Assembly (NCBI RefSeq): GCF_009755665.1
Contig: NZ_CP046622.1
Span: 620,001 to 684,000, forward strand
Direction: 5' to 3'
Origin: Variovorax paradoxus
GTDB taxonomy: Bacteria; Pseudomonadota; Gammaproteobacteria; Burkholderiales; Burkholderiaceae_C
Length of the DNA: 64,000 nt
The translations under genes and the position numbers were made by a program. How positions within the stretch are numbered: position 1 is the stretch's first letter; the number at the start of each line of letters is the position of its first letter. The notes under the pieces are model-generated. The model was not told the origin of the DNA, ran no database searches, and saw only the letters and a list, made by a program, of their open reading frames with translations. Shown piece by piece: positions 24,680-35,163 of this stretch.

Positions 24680-24685
24680 TAAACT
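24680..24685 (+). promoter_or_regulatory. Candidate -10 box of the trp operon leader
   Basis: TAAACT ends 9 bases before the ATG of the candidate leader peptide. If real, transcription would start almost at that ATG, giving a leaderless small ORF. No good -35 is seen. Confidence 0.3.
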
Positions 24686-24694
24686 CCACGCTCC

Positions 24695-24778
24695 ATGTTC
24701 GTTCATCACATCATTCAAACAGGTCAAGGCAGCCGGGGAGCCTGGCCCTGGCGTAGCCATACATCGCTGACTGTTTGA
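24695..24778 (+). CDS. Candidate trp operon leader peptide (TrpL-like)
   Basis: A 27-residue ORF starting at ATG 24695 and ending at TGA 24776-24778, 114 bases before trpE. Residues 17 and 19 are both Trp in a W-P-W motif (TGG at 24743 and 24749), notable in so short a peptide and placed as in attenuation leaders. No Shine-Dalgarno is seen. An 8-base GC hairpin begins 2 bases after the stop, but it lacks a T-run, so a classical terminator is not proven. Call is inference from position and Trp codons. Confidence 0.5.
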   Translation: MFVHHIIQTGQGSRGAWPWRSHTSLTV

Positions 24779-24780
24779 TT

Positions 24781-24798
24781 GCACGGCGCACGCCGTGC
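24781..24798 (+). promoter_or_regulatory. Hairpin between leader peptide and trpE
   Basis: GCACGGCG (24781-24788) pairs with CGCCGTGC (24791-24798). It begins 2 bases after the leader stop codon, where ribosome stalling would affect folding. No U-run follows, so it may act by another route, for example masking trpE translation. Confidence 0.4.
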
Positions 24799-24892
24799 GC
24801 CCGCGGTACCGGATCGCTGCAGACGCCGGACCACCCGTGAATGACCTTGCCACCGGCCAAGAAGCGCCGCGAGGCAATTGGAGAACGAATCC

Positions 24893-26395
24893 GTGATCAC
24901 CGAACTTGAATTCAAGAGCCTCAGCGCCCAGGGTTACAACCGTATTCCGCTGATGGCCGAGGCCTTTGCAGACCTCGAGACGCCTCTTTCCCTCTATCTC
25001 AAGCTGGCCCATTCGCAGGGCGGCGGCAAGCACAGCTTTTTGCTCGAATCGGTGGTGGGCGGCGAGCGTTTCGGCCGCTACAGCTTCATCGGCCTGCCCG
25101 CACGCACGCTGCTGCGTGCCAGCGGTTTTGGCGCGGAGGCCGTAACTGAGGTGGTGACCGACGGGCAGGTGGTCGAGACCGCCGCGGGCAATCCGCTGGA
25201 CTTCATCGCCGAATACCAGAAGCGCTTCAAGGTGGCGCTGCGTCCGGGGCTTCCGCGTTTTTGCGGCGGTCTTGCGGGCTACTTTGGCTATGACACGGTG
25301 CGCCACATCGAGCGCAAACTCGAGAAAAGCTGCCCGCCCGACGCGCTGGGCTGCCCGGACATCCTGCTGCTGCAGTGCGAGGAGCTGGCTGTCATCGACA
25401 ACCTTTCGGGCAAGCTGTATTTGATCGTCTATGCCGATCCGAAGCAGCCCGAGGCTTATGCAGCAGGCAAGCGCCGCCTGCGCGAGCTGAAGGAAAAGCT
25501 CAAATATTCGGTGAGCGCACCCATCGTGAAGCCCACGCAGCCTCATCCGCCCGAGCGCACTTTTGCCAAGGCCGACTACCTCGCTGCGGTGGAGCGCGCC
25601 AAGGACATGATTGCCGCCGGCGACTTCATGCAGGTGCAGGTGGGCCAACGCATCAGCAAGCGGTACACCGAGTCGCCGCTTTCGCTGTACCGTGCGCTGC
25701 GTTCGCTGAATCCGTCGCCGTACATGTATTACTACCACCTGGGCGATTTCCATGTGGTGGGCGCTTCGCCCGAGATCCTGGTGCGCCAGGAGAACACGGG
25801 CGAGGGCGAGCAGAAGATCACCATTCGCCCGCTGGCCGGCACGCGTCCGCGCGGCGCGTCGATCGAGCTCGACAAGGCGGCAGAGGAAGAACTCATCAAC
25901 GACCCGAAGGAGCGCGCCGAGCACGTGATGCTGATCGACCTCGCGCGCAACGACATCGGCCGCATCGCCAAAACCGGCACGGTGAAGGTGACGGAGGCCT
26001 TTGCGGTGGAGCGCTACAGCCACGTGATGCACATCGTGAGCAACGTCGAAGGCACGCTGAAGGACGGCATGACCGCCATCGACGTGCTCAAGGCCACGTT
26101 CCCGGCCGGCACGCTGACCGGCGCGCCCAAGGTGCATGCGATGGAACTCATCGACCAACTCGAGCCTACCAAGCGTGGCCTCTATGGCGGTGCATGCGGC
26201 TACATCAGCTACGCGGGCGACATGGACGTGGCGATAGCCATCCGAACCGGCATCGTGAAGGATCAGATGCTGCACGTGCAGGCCGCGGCCGGCGTGGTGG
26301 CCGATTCGGTGCCTGAGCTGGAGTGGAAAGAAACAGAAGCCAAGGCGCGCGCATTGCTGCGCGCCGCCGAACTGGTCGAGGAGGGGCTGGAATGA
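24893..26395 (+). CDS. trpE: Anthranilate synthase component I
   Basis: 500 residues from GTG 24893 with GGAG 9 bases upstream; a TTG at 24878 in frame is less likely. It converts chorismate and TrpG-delivered ammonia to anthranilate, the first step of Trp synthesis. N-terminal feedback domain contains LLESVVGGERFGRYSFIG with the S of the Trp-binding site region. The chorismate-binding C-terminal domain has GDFMQVQVGQRIS, IRPLAGTRPRGAS, EHVMLIDLARNDIGR, FPAGTLTGAPKVHAMELID and GGACGYISYAGDMD. The stop overlaps the next start (ATGA). Confidence 0.97.
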   Translation: MITELEFKSLSAQGYNRIPLMAEAFADLETPLSLYLKLAHSQGGGKHSFLLESVVGGERFGRYSFIGLPARTLLRASGFGAEAVTEVVTDGQVVETAAGNPLDFIAEYQKRFKVALRPGLPRFCGGLAGYFGYDTVRHIERKLEKSCPPDALGCPDILLLQCEELAVIDNLSGKLYLIVYADPKQPEAYAAGKRRLRELKEKLKYSVSAPIVKPTQPHPPERTFAKADYLAAVERAKDMIAAGDFMQVQVGQRISKRYTESPLSLYRALRSLNPSPYMYYYHLGDFHVVGASPEILVRQENTGEGEQKITIRPLAGTRPRGASIELDKAAEEELINDPKERAEHVMLIDLARNDIGRIAKTGTVKVTEAFAVERYSHVMHIVSNVEGTLKDGMTAIDVLKATFPAGTLTGAPKVHAMELIDQLEPTKRGLYGGACGYISYAGDMDVAIAIRTGIVKDQMLHVQAAAGVVADSVPELEWKETEAKARALLRAAELVEEGLE

Positions 26396-26784
26396 GCAAC
26401 GTGCCTGATATCCAGAACGATTTTTCGCACGAGATCATCGGCGCCGCGGTCGAGGTACAGCGCGTGCTGGGCACCGGCCTGAACGAGGACGCCTATGCCG
26501 CCGCGCTGGCCATCGAACTCGCCGAGCGCGAGATCGGCTTTGCGCAGGGCGTGGCGCTGTCGGCCAGCTACAAGGGCCGCTCGCTCGGCGAGGTGTACCG
26601 CGCAGGCTTCGTGGTCGAGCAATCGGTCATCGTGGAGCTCAAGGCAGTCGATGTGCTGACCGACCTGCACCGTGCGCAGGTGCTCGCCGCGCTGCGTCTC
26701 TCGGGCCTCAAGCTGGGCCTTCTGATCAACTTCAACGTGTTCCCCGTGGTCAAGGGCGTGCACCGGATTGTGAGCAAGCCATGA
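26392..26784 (+). CDS. GxxExxY-family protein (PD-(D/E)xK-like)
   Basis: 130 residues, start overlapping the trpE stop (ATGA) with GGAGGGG upstream, and stop overlapping the trpG start (ATGA), so it is translationally coupled on both sides. The family motif is [14 protein letters not shown] nuclease-like E-x-K follows in [14 protein letters not shown], then [16 protein letters not shown] near the end. GxxExxY proteins are small, widespread and of unproven function, related to PD-(D/E)xK enzymes. Its place inside the anthranilate synthase gene pair is unusual; it could be a recent insertion or affect TrpE-TrpG balance. Confidence 0.9.
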   Translation: MSNVPDIQNDFSHEIIGAAVEVQRVLGTGLNEDAYAAALAIELAEREIGFAQGVALSASYKGRSLGEVYRAGFVVEQSVIVELKAVDVLTDLHRAQVLAALRLSGLKLGLLINFNVFPVVKGVHRIVSKP

Positions 26785-27365
26785 AACTGCTGATGATCGA
26801 CAACTACGATTCGTTCACCTACAACATCGTCCAGTACCTGGGCGAGCTGGGTGCGGATGTTCAGGTGCACCGCAACGACGAGATCACGGTGGCGCAGATC
26901 GGCGAGTTGATCGCCTCGGGCGTCACGCGCCTCGTGGTGTCGCCGGGGCCTTGTTCGCCGGCGGAAGCCGGCGTGTCGGTGGCGGCCATCGAGGCCTTCG
27001 CGGGCAAGCTGCCGATCCTTGGCGTATGCCTTGGCCACCAGGCCATCGGCGCGGCCTTCGGCGGCAAGATCATCCGCGCACAGCAGCTCATGCACGGCAA
27101 GACCAGCGAGATCACGACCACGCAGGAGGGCGTCTTCGCGGGTCTGCCCGAGAAGTTCATCGTCAACCGCTATCACTCGCTTTCCATCGACCGCGAAAGC
27201 TGCCCGAAGGAACTGGCAATTACCGCGTGGACCGATGACGGCGAGATCATGGGCGTGCGGCACACCGGGTTTGCGCATGACGTGCGCATCGAAGGCGTGC
27301 AGTTCCACCCTGAATCGATCCTCACCGAGCACGGCCACGCCATGCTCAAGAACTTCTTGGACTGA
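26781..27365 (+). CDS. trpG: Anthranilate synthase component II (glutamine amidotransferase)
   Basis: 194 residues. Class I glutaminase that feeds ammonia to TrpE and may also serve PabB. Catalytic triad: C83 in [12 protein letters not shown]176 and E178 in VQFHPESIL. The opening [18 protein letters not shown] and the MHGKTSEI loop are typical. Start overlaps the previous stop; 5 bases separate its stop from the next gene. Confidence 0.97.
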   Translation: MKLLMIDNYDSFTYNIVQYLGELGADVQVHRNDEITVAQIGELIASGVTRLVVSPGPCSPAEAGVSVAAIEAFAGKLPILGVCLGHQAIGAAFGGKIIRAQQLMHGKTSEITTTQEGVFAGLPEKFIVNRYHSLSIDRESCPKELAITAWTDDGEIMGVRHTGFAHDVRIEGVQFHPESILTEHGHAMLKNFLD

Positions 27366-27370
27366 CCGCC

Positions 27371-28429
27371 ATGACCGACCGCTCCTCCATCGTCGACCTG
27401 CGCAGCGACACCGTCACGCAACCCACTCCGGCGATGCGCGAGGCCATGATGGCGGCGCCGCTCGGCGACGACGTTTTCGGCACCGATCCGAGCGTGAATG
27501 CGCTGCAGGAGAAGATCGCGGCGCTGCTGGGTTTCGAGGCGGCGCTGTTCGTGCCGACCGGCACGCAGAGCAACCTGTGCGCCATTCTTTCCCACTGCGG
27601 GCGCGGCGACGAATACATCGTCGGCCAACAGGCGCACTGCTATCGCTGGGAAGGCGGCGGCGCCGCGGTGTTCGGCAGCGTGCAGCCGCAGCCGCTCGAC
27701 CATGCGCCCGACGGCACGCTGCCGCTGGCGCAGATCGAATCGGCCATCAAGCCCGACGACGCGCACTTCGCGCGCACGAAATTGCTTGCGCTGGAGAACA
27801 CGCTGGGCGGCAAGCTGCTGCCCTTCGACTACGTTCAGGCCGCGACCGATCTTGCGAAGAGCAAGGGGTTGCAGCGGCATCTGGACGGCGCGCGCCTCTT
27901 CAATGCCGCAACGGCGCAGGCTGCGTTGAACAAGCGCAGCGACATCCGGGCGGAAGCCCGCCGCATTGCGCAGTGCTTCGACAGCGTCTCGGTCTGTTTC
28001 AGCAAGGGCCTGGGGGCGCCTATCGGCTCGGCCCTGGCGGGGTCGCGCGAGTTCATCGCCCGGGCACATCGCATCCGCAAGATGGCGGGGGGCGGCATGC
28101 GGCAGGCGGGACTGCTTGCGGCGGCGGCATCGCACGCGCTCGACCACCACATCGACCGGCTGGCCGATGACCACGCGCTCGCGCAGCGCCTGGCGCAGGG
28201 GCTCGAAGGCATCGAAGGCCTGAAGGTCGAGGCGCCCCACACCAACATCGTGTTCGTCGACCTGACGGGGGCGGCGCAGGCGCGTTCTACGGAACTGCTC
28301 GCACACCTGAACCAGCAGGGCATTCTTGCGACGGGCCTCTATCGGCTGCGCTTCGTGACGCATCTCGACGTGGATGCAGCGGGCGTGGACCGTGCCGTTG
28401 CCGCCATCCGCGGCTTCTTCAACGCCTGA
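27371..28429 (+). CDS. ltaE: Low-specificity threonine aldolase family (PLP enzyme)
   Basis: 352 residues. Opening IVDLRSDTVTQPTPAMREAM, GDDVFGTDPSVNALQ and FVPTGTQSNLCA are the aldolase signatures. The PLP lysine is K212 in VCFSKGLGAPIGS, with HLDGARLFNA upstream. It cleaves L-threonine or related beta-hydroxy amino acids to glycine and an aldehyde. It lies between trpG and trpD, so it is co-transcribed with Trp synthesis genes although not in that pathway. Confidence 0.93.
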   Translation: MTDRSSIVDLRSDTVTQPTPAMREAMMAAPLGDDVFGTDPSVNALQEKIAALLGFEAALFVPTGTQSNLCAILSHCGRGDEYIVGQQAHCYRWEGGGAAVFGSVQPQPLDHAPDGTLPLAQIESAIKPDDAHFARTKLLALENTLGGKLLPFDYVQAATDLAKSKGLQRHLDGARLFNAATAQAALNKRSDIRAEARRIAQCFDSVSVCFSKGLGAPIGSALAGSREFIARAHRIRKMAGGGMRQAGLLAAAASHALDHHIDRLADDHALAQRLAQGLEGIEGLKVEAPHTNIVFVDLTGAAQARSTELLAHLNQQGILATGLYRLRFVTHLDVDAAGVDRAVAAIRGFFNA

Positions 28430-28454
28430 CATCAGGGAAACCAAGGAGCCCGCG

Positions 28455-29114
28455 ATGCCCGATCTTGCGCATCTGCTCGCTTTCATTGCCGCAGGCTGGC
28501 TGCTGAACCTGACGCCGGGACCAGACGTGCTCTACATCGTCACCAATTCGCTGCGCTCGGGCGTGCGTGCCGGCATTGTGGGCGGGTTTGGCGTTCTCAC
28601 CGGCTGCTTCGTCCATATCTTCGCGGCGGCAGTCGGTGTCGGCACGCTGCTGGCGACCTCGGCGGCGGCCTTCACAGTGCTCAAGTACGTGGGAGCGGCC
28701 TACCTGCTCTACCTGGGCGTGCGCATGGTGCTGTCGCGCGCCAAGCCACCGGCCGATATGCAAGCGGCTGCCGCGGGCGCGGCCGAGCGCGGGCTCAAGG
28801 AGATCTTTCTCGGCGGCTTCTGGACCAATGTGCTGAACCCCAAGGTGGCCTTGTTCTTCCTGGCCTTCGTGCCGCAGTTCATCGCACCCGATGCGGACAA
28901 CAAGAGCCTCTACTTCGTCATGCTGGGCGTTCTGTTCAACCTGAACTCCATTCCCATCGTCGTGGGATGGGCCGCATTCGCCGGCTGGATGGCGCGCAGA
29001 AGCGCGGTGCAAAAAGGCATGCACTGGCTTGATCGCGCGGCCGGCGTGCTGTTCATCGGCTTCGGCCTCAAGCTTGCATTCACGGACGCGCCGGCCGGCC
29101 GCGTCGGCCCCTGA
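28455..29114 (+). CDS. LysE/RhtB-family amino acid exporter
   Basis: 219 residues from ATG 28455 with AAGGAG 6 bases upstream. About six membrane helices; the family start [23 protein letters not shown] and [22 protein letters not shown] are diagnostic. Members export amino acids such as threonine or homoserine. Next to a threonine aldolase and within the trp cluster, it may relieve excess amino acid; the substrate is unproven. Confidence 0.92.
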   Translation: MPDLAHLLAFIAAGWLLNLTPGPDVLYIVTNSLRSGVRAGIVGGFGVLTGCFVHIFAAAVGVGTLLATSAAAFTVLKYVGAAYLLYLGVRMVLSRAKPPADMQAAAAGAAERGLKEIFLGGFWTNVLNPKVALFFLAFVPQFIAPDADNKSLYFVMLGVLFNLNSIPIVVGWAAFAGWMARRSAVQKGMHWLDRAAGVLFIGFGLKLAFTDAPAGRVGP

Positions 29115-29134
29115 AAACACCGAGGAGACTTTCC

Positions 29135-30157
29135 ATGATCACCCCCCAGGAAGCGCTGCAGCGCACCATCGAGCACCGAGAGGTGTTCCACGACGAAATG
29201 CTGCACATCGTGCGGCTCATCATGAGCGGCGAATGCTCGCCGGTGATGATGGCGGCGCTGATCACGGGGCTGCGCGTCAAGAAGGAAACCATCGGCGAGA
29301 TCACCGCGGCCGCGCAGGTGATGCGCGAGGTGTCCACCAAGGTGCCGGTGAAAGACACCACGCACCTGGTAGACATCGTCGGCACCGGTGGCGACGGCTC
29401 GCACACCTTCAACATCTCGACCTGCTCGATGTTCGTGGCGGCCGCGGCGGGCGCCAAGGTGAGCAAGCATGGCGGGCGCAGCGTTTCGAGCAAGTCGGGC
29501 AGCGCCGACGTGCTGGAATCGCTCGGCGTGAACATCAACCTGCAGCCGGAGCAGATTGCGCGCTCCATCGAGCAGGTGGGCATCGGCTTCATGTTCGCAC
29601 CCAACCACCATCCGGCCATGAAGAACGTGGCACCGGTGCGCAAGGAGCTCGGCATCAAGACGATCTTCAACATCCTGGGGCCCCTGACCAATCCGGCGGG
29701 CGCGCCGAACATCCTGATGGGTGTGTTCCACCCCGACCTGGTGGGCATTCAGGTGCGCGCACTGCAGCGGCTGGGCACCGAGCACGCACTGGTTGTGTAC
29801 GGCCGCGACGGCATGGACGAGATTTCGCTGGGCGCAGCCACCATGGTGGGCGAGCTGAAGGACGGCGAGATCCGCGAATACGAGCTGCACCCGGAAGACT
29901 TCGGCTTTGCCATGTCGAGCAACCGCACGCTGCGCGTGGAAACGCCCGAGCAATCGAAGACCATGCTGCTGGGGGTGCTCGACAATCAGGCCGGTCCGGC
30001 GCTCGACATCGTGCTGCTGAACGCAGGCGCGGCCTTGTATGCCGCCAATGTGGCCGATTCGATGGCCGCCGGCATCGAGCGCGCGCGCGAAGCCGTGGCC
30101 TCCGGTGCGGCGCGGAACAAGCTGGCCGAACTGGTCAAGGCTTCCACAACGGTTTGA
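29135..30157 (+). CDS. trpD: Anthranilate phosphoribosyltransferase
   Basis: 340 residues with CGAGGAG upstream. It transfers phosphoribosyl from PRPP to anthranilate. Recognised motifs: [18 protein letters not shown] (PRPP-binding loop), [55 protein letters not shown], and [13 protein letters not shown]. Follows the LysE-type gene by 20 bases and precedes trpC by 26. Confidence 0.98.
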   Translation: MITPQEALQRTIEHREVFHDEMLHIVRLIMSGECSPVMMAALITGLRVKKETIGEITAAAQVMREVSTKVPVKDTTHLVDIVGTGGDGSHTFNISTCSMFVAAAAGAKVSKHGGRSVSSKSGSADVLESLGVNINLQPEQIARSIEQVGIGFMFAPNHHPAMKNVAPVRKELGIKTIFNILGPLTNPAGAPNILMGVFHPDLVGIQVRALQRLGTEHALVVYGRDGMDEISLGAATMVGELKDGEIREYELHPEDFGFAMSSNRTLRVETPEQSKTMLLGVLDNQAGPALDIVLLNAGAALYAANVADSMAAGIERAREAVASGAARNKLAELVKASTTV

Positions 30158-30183
30158 ACAACCGCTAAAGACGAAAACAGAAC

Positions 30184-30984
30184 ATGTCCGACATCCTCGA
30201 CAAGATCATTGCGGTCAAGCGGCAGGAAATTGCTGCGGCGCAGAAAAAGAGTCCGCTCGAAGTCGTGCGGTTCGACGCCGAGAGCCGCGTGCTGACGCGC
30301 GATTTCGAAGGTGCCCTGCGCGCCAAGATCGCTGCCGGCGAGGCCGCGGTGATTGCAGAGATCAAGAAGGCGAGCCCCAGCAAGGGCGTGCTGCGGGAAG
30401 ACTTCATTCCGGCCGACATCGCACAGAGCTATGCAGAGGGCGACGGAGAAATCAGCGCGGCCTGCCTTTCGGTGCTGACGGACAAGCAGTTCTTCCAGGG
30501 CGGGGTCGACTACCTCAAGCAGGCGCGAGCCTCCTGCGAGCTGCCGGTGCTGCGCAAGGATTTCATCGTCGATCCCTACCAGGTGTACGAATCGCGTGCC
30601 ATGGGCGCCGACGCGATTCTCTTGATTGCGGCCTGCCTCGACGATGCGCAGATGAAAGACTACGAAGCCATTGCACGCGGGCTGGGCATGGCGGTGCTGG
30701 TCGAAGTGCACGACGCGGTCGAGCTCGATCGCGCGCTCAGGCTCAGGACGCCGCTCATCGGCGTGAACAACCGCAACCTGCGCAATTTCGAGGTCTCGAT
30801 CCAGGCCACCATCGACCTGCTGCCACGGTTGCCGGCCGACAGGCTGGCCGTCACCGAATCGGGCATTGCCACGCGTGAAGACGTGGCCACCTTGCGTGCG
30901 GCCGGCGTGCATGCCTTCCTGGTCGGCGAGGCCTTCATGCGCGCCAAGGAGCCGGGCGAGGCACTCGCCGCATTGTTCAAATGA
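30184..30984 (+). CDS. trpC: Indole-3-glycerol-phosphate synthase
   Basis: 266 residues. Closes the indole ring in Trp synthesis. Motifs: [16 protein letters not shown] at the start, [19 protein letters not shown] with the catalytic lysine, [34 protein letters not shown] and the C-terminal [15 protein letters not shown] and [12 protein letters not shown]. It is monofunctional (no TrpF fusion). Its stop overlaps the ung start. Confidence 0.98.
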   Translation: MSDILDKIIAVKRQEIAAAQKKSPLEVVRFDAESRVLTRDFEGALRAKIAAGEAAVIAEIKKASPSKGVLREDFIPADIAQSYAEGDGEISAACLSVLTDKQFFQGGVDYLKQARASCELPVLRKDFIVDPYQVYESRAMGADAILLIAACLDDAQMKDYEAIARGLGMAVLVEVHDAVELDRALRLRTPLIGVNNRNLRNFEVSIQATIDLLPRLPADRLAVTESGIATREDVATLRAAGVHAFLVGEAFMRAKEPGEALAALFK

Positions 30985-31688
30985 GCCGACCCGATCAGCT
31001 GGCGAGCAGCGACCCTGCCGACTGGCCGGTGGCGCCGGGCTGGCAGCCGCTGGTCGATGGGTTCTTCGGCGGCGTCGTGGGGCAGAAGCTGCTGGGTTTC
31101 TTGCGTGAGCGCCTCGATGCCGGTGCCGTAATTTTCCCGCCCCAGCCGCTGCGGGCGCTCGAACTGACGCCACCCGAAGACGTGCGCGTGGTGATCCTGG
31201 GCCAGGACCCGTACCACGGGCGTGGCCAGGCCGAGGGGTTGGCCTTTTCGGTGGCCCCCGGCGTAGCGCTGCCGCCGTCGCTGCGCAACATCTTCAAGGA
31301 GCTTCAGCGCGACCTTGGAGCGGCTCCGCCGCCGTTCCCCAACCCGGGTGGCAGCCTAGTGAAGTGGGCGACCCGCGGGGTGCTGCTTCTCAACACCTGC
31401 CTCACGGTGGAAGAGGGGCAGCCGGCCAGCCATTCAGGGCGCGGCTGGGAGGTGCTGACCGATGCCGTCATCCGACATGTATCAGAGGGCGCAAAACCTG
31501 TTGTTTTTATGCTGTGGGGCTCGCATGCGCAAAGCAAGCGCGCACTGATCGACATCGACCGACACAAGGTGTTGATGTCGAACCATCCCTCGCCCCTTTC
31601 CGCGATGCGCCCGCCCGTGCCCTTCATCGGCTGCGGGCATTTTGGCGAAGCGCGTGCCTGGAGGGAGGCGCACCAGCAAGGCGGCTGA
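30981..31688 (+). CDS. ung: Uracil-DNA glycosylase
   Basis: 235 residues; start overlaps trpC stop (ATGA). It removes uracil from DNA in base-excision repair. Water-activating D76 lies in [37 protein letters not shown] and the [11 protein letters not shown] minor-groove loop with the catalytic His complete family 1. Coupling to trpC is probably incidental. Confidence 0.97.
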   Translation: MSRPDQLASSDPADWPVAPGWQPLVDGFFGGVVGQKLLGFLRERLDAGAVIFPPQPLRALELTPPEDVRVVILGQDPYHGRGQAEGLAFSVAPGVALPPSLRNIFKELQRDLGAAPPPFPNPGGSLVKWATRGVLLLNTCLTVEEGQPASHSGRGWEVLTDAVIRHVSEGAKPVVFMLWGSHAQSKRALIDIDRHKVLMSNHPSPLSAMRPPVPFIGCGHFGEARAWREAHQQGG

Positions 31689-31750
31689 TTTCGCGGATAA
31701 TTCCGGCCAGTTCGCCTCGTGTGGTTCCCGCGTCTTATTGGTGCTGGGGG

Positions 31751-31780
31751 TTCTGTGAAGTCACAAAACCGTGCTATATT
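31751..31780 (+). promoter_or_regulatory. Candidate promoter of the tRNA-tuf operon
   Basis: TTCTGT (31751-31756) and TATATT (31775-31780), 18-base spacer, end 12 bases before tRNA-Tyr. The -10 is good, the -35 weak. Confidence 0.45.
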
Positions 31781-31792
31781 TCGAGGTTCGCC

Positions 31793-31878
31793 GGAGAGGT
31801 GGCCGAGTGGTTAATGGCAGCAGACTGTAAATCTGCCCTCTTACGAGTACGCTGGTTCGAATCCAGCCCTCTCCACCA
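31793..31878 (+). tRNA. tyrT: tRNA-Tyr (GUA)
   Basis: 86 bases including encoded CCA. Acceptor GGAGAGG/CCTCTCC, type II long variable arm, anticodon GTA in the loop CTGTAAA. First of three tRNAs before tuf, the order also known in the E. coli tufB operon. Confidence 0.95.
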
Positions 31879-31943
31879 GCGATGAATTTGGTTTCTAAGA
31901 GCGATTGGATCTAGCGCTTTGGGTGCCTTTGAGTGCCCCCGAT

Positions 31944-32017
31944 GCGGGAGTAGTTCAATGGTAGAACCCCAGCCTTCCAAGCTGATGACGCGGGTTCGAT
32001 TCCCGTCTCCCGCTCCA
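31944..32017 (+). tRNA. glyT: tRNA-Gly (UCC)
   Basis: 74 bases including CCA. Acceptor GCGGGAG/CTCCCGC, anticodon TCC in loop CTTCCAA. The anticodon stem starts with a C27-A43 mismatch; the T stem has one G-T pair. Second tRNA of the tuf operon. Confidence 0.95.
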
Positions 32018-32057
32018 GAGACCCGGTTCGACGCCGGAAGCGATTGGTTAGACAAAA

Positions 32058-32132
<75 letters not shown>

Positions 32133-32205
32133 GTTTTTGGGGGTTGCAACGGCAGCTTTGCAACCCATCTGCATACGTTGAAATCGTTTTTTTCGGAGTC
32201 GAAAA

Positions 32206-33399
<1,194 letters not shown>

Positions 33400-33420
33400 G
33401 CCGAGCGTAAAGAGTACCGG

Positions 33421-33496
33421 AGGGGTATAGCTCAATTGGCAGAGCGTCGGTCTCCAAAACCGAAGGTTGTAGGTTCGATTCCTACTGCCCCTGCCA
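33421..33496 (+). tRNA. trpT: tRNA-Trp (CCA)
   Basis: 76 bases including encoded CCA. Acceptor AGGGGTA/TGCCCCT, anticodon CCA in loop CTCCAAA. Lies between tuf and secE, as in many betaproteobacteria. Confidence 0.95.
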
Positions 33497-33518
33497 CCTA
33501 GGTGGCACCCCGAAAAAA

Positions 33519-33539
33519 GCCCATCGCAACCCGATGGGC
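33519..33539. terminator. Hairpin between tRNA-Trp and secE (possible partial terminator)
   Basis: GCCCATCG (33519-33526) pairs with CGATGGGC (33532-33539), loop of 5. On the plus strand only TTC follows. On the minus strand a six-T run follows. It may reduce read-through or stop antisense transcription. Confidence 0.45.
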
Positions 33540-33601
33540 TTCGGCGTCTCAAGAAGACGCATTGAATTGAAGGCCGGAAGGCCGCAGGAAATCAGCCAAA
33601 C

Positions 33602-33985
33602 ATGGCCACTTCTCAAATCGAAACCGTGAGCACGGGCGCCGACAAGGCCAAATTGGCTGTGTCGGTGCTGCTGGCAGTGGGCGCCATCGTGGCGTTCTAT
33701 CTGCTTGCGCGCCAAGGCTCGCTGGTGCAATGGGCTGCGCTGCTCGTCGGCCTGGCCGCGGCTGTGGGCGCGTTTGGCAGTTCGGAGAATGGCCGCCAGT
33801 TGTGGGCCTTTGGCCGCGACTCGTGGCGCGAGGTCAAGAAGGTCGTCTGGCCGGCCCGCAAGGAAGCAATGCAGATGACGGCTTACGTGTTTGCCTTTGT
33901 GGCAATCATGTCCGTTTTCCTCTGGCTCACCGACAAGACGCTCGAATGGGTGTTTTTCGACCTCATTCTGGGCTGGAGAAAATAA
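33602..33985 (+). CDS. secE: Preprotein translocase subunit SecE
   Basis: 127 residues, the long proteobacterial form with three membrane segments (about 18-37, 42-58, 92-112). The conserved cytoplasmic hinge SWREVKKVVWPARKEAMQMT precedes the last helix. It forms SecYEG with SecY and SecG. The stop TAA abuts the nusG ATG, so the two are coupled. Confidence 0.97.
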   Translation: MATSQIETVSTGADKAKLAVSVLLAVGAIVAFYLLARQGSLVQWAALLVGLAAAVGAFGSSENGRQLWAFGRDSWREVKKVVWPARKEAMQMTAYVFAFVAIMSVFLWLTDKTLEWVFFDLILGWRK

Positions 33986-34597
33986 ATGACTGACGACGTT
34001 GTTGAAACCACGCCGAGCAGCCCGGAAGAGGAAAACACCTCCGTGCTGGCTCCCGCCGCCAACCCTGACTTGCGTTGGTACGTGGTGCATGCCTATTCGG
34101 GCATGGAAAAGGCCGTCGAACGCAACATCACCGAGCGCATCAACCGCGCCGGCATGCAGGACAAGTTCGGCCGCATCCTGGTTCCGACCGAAGAAGTAGT
34201 CGAGATCAAGAACGGCCAGAAGCGCACCACCGAGCGCCGCTTCTTCCCGGGCTACGTGCTGGTCGAAATGATCATGGACGACGAGAGCTGGCACCTGGTG
34301 AAGCACACCAACAAGGTGACGGGTTTTGTCGGTGGTGCCAAGAACCGCCCGGCCCCGATCTCGCAGAAAGAGGTCGAGGACATCGTCAGCCAGATGCAGC
34401 AGGGCACCGAGAAGCCGCGCCACAAGGTCGAGTTCACCGTGGGCGAATTCGTGCGCGTCAAGGAAGGCCCGTTCACCGACTTCAACGGCACCGTCGAAGA
34501 CGTGAACTACGAAAAGAGCAAGGTCAGCGTGTCGGTCATGATTTTCGGCCGCGCAACGCCTGTGGAACTCGAATTCGGCCAGGTCGAAAAGACCTGA
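33986..34597 (+). CDS. nusG: Transcription elongation/antitermination factor NusG
   Basis: 203 residues. NGN domain ([30 protein letters not shown]) followed by a KOW domain ([20 protein letters not shown]). An acidic N-terminal extension of about 25 residues precedes the NGN. It binds RNA polymerase and links it to ribosomes or Rho. Followed by a 134-base gap before rplK, which probably holds the L11-L1 promoter or L1 control site; no clear structure was assigned there. Confidence 0.98.
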   Translation: MTDDVVETTPSSPEEENTSVLAPAANPDLRWYVVHAYSGMEKAVERNITERINRAGMQDKFGRILVPTEEVVEIKNGQKRTTERRFFPGYVLVEMIMDDESWHLVKHTNKVTGFVGGAKNRPAPISQKEVEDIVSQMQQGTEKPRHKVEFTVGEFVRVKEGPFTDFNGTVEDVNYEKSKVSVSVMIFGRATPVELEFGQVEKT

Positions 34598-34731
34598 GTC
34601 CCCGGTCTTCGGACTGGAACCATTTCCGGCTGCGCGTTGTCCGACTCGGCGCGCGGCCCTGATCGAAGAGTCGTTTAACCCCGGGGAGCCGCGGCGAAAG
34701 CCAAGGCGATATCACCCGCAAGGAGCAAATC

Positions 34732-35163
34732 ATGGCGAAAAAAATCGTCGGCTTCGTCAAGCTGCAAGTGCCAGCTGGTAAGGCCAACCCATCACCACCC
34801 ATCGGTCCCGCACTGGGCCAGCGTGGTTTGAACATCATGGAGTTCTGCAAGGCGTTCAATGCGCAAACGCAGAGCTACGAGCCGGGTCTGGCGCTGCCGG
34901 TGGTCATCACCGCGTTCGCCGACAAGAGCTTCACCTTCATCATCAAGTCGCCCCCGGCTGGCGTGCTGATCAAGAAGGCGATCAAGCTGGACAAGGGTTC
35001 GGCCCGTCCGCACACCGACAAGGTCGGCAAGATCACGCGCGCTCAGCTCGAAGAAATCGCCAAGACCAAGATGAAGGACCTGACGGCCGCCGATATGGAC
35101 GCCGCGGTTCGCACCATCGCCGGTACTGCCCGTTCGATGGGCGTGAATGTGGAGGGCGTGTAA
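34732..35163 (+). CDS. rplK: 50S ribosomal protein L11
   Basis: 143 residues, AAGGAG upstream. Start [20 protein letters not shown] and [21 protein letters not shown], then [11 protein letters not shown] and the C-terminal [12 protein letters not shown]. Forms the GTPase-associated stalk base with 23S rRNA. Its stop abuts the rplA ATG. Confidence 0.99.
   Translation: MAKKIVGFVKLQVPAGKANPSPPIGPALGQRGLNIMEFCKAFNAQTQSYEPGLALPVVITAFADKSFTFIIKSPPAGVLIKKAIKLDKGSARPHTDKVGKITRAQLEEIAKTKMKDLTAADMDAAVRTIAGTARSMGVNVEGV

Noticed and set aside
24781..24798. Hairpin after the trp leader as a classical intrinsic terminator
   Set aside because: No T-run follows; kept only as a possible regulatory stem.
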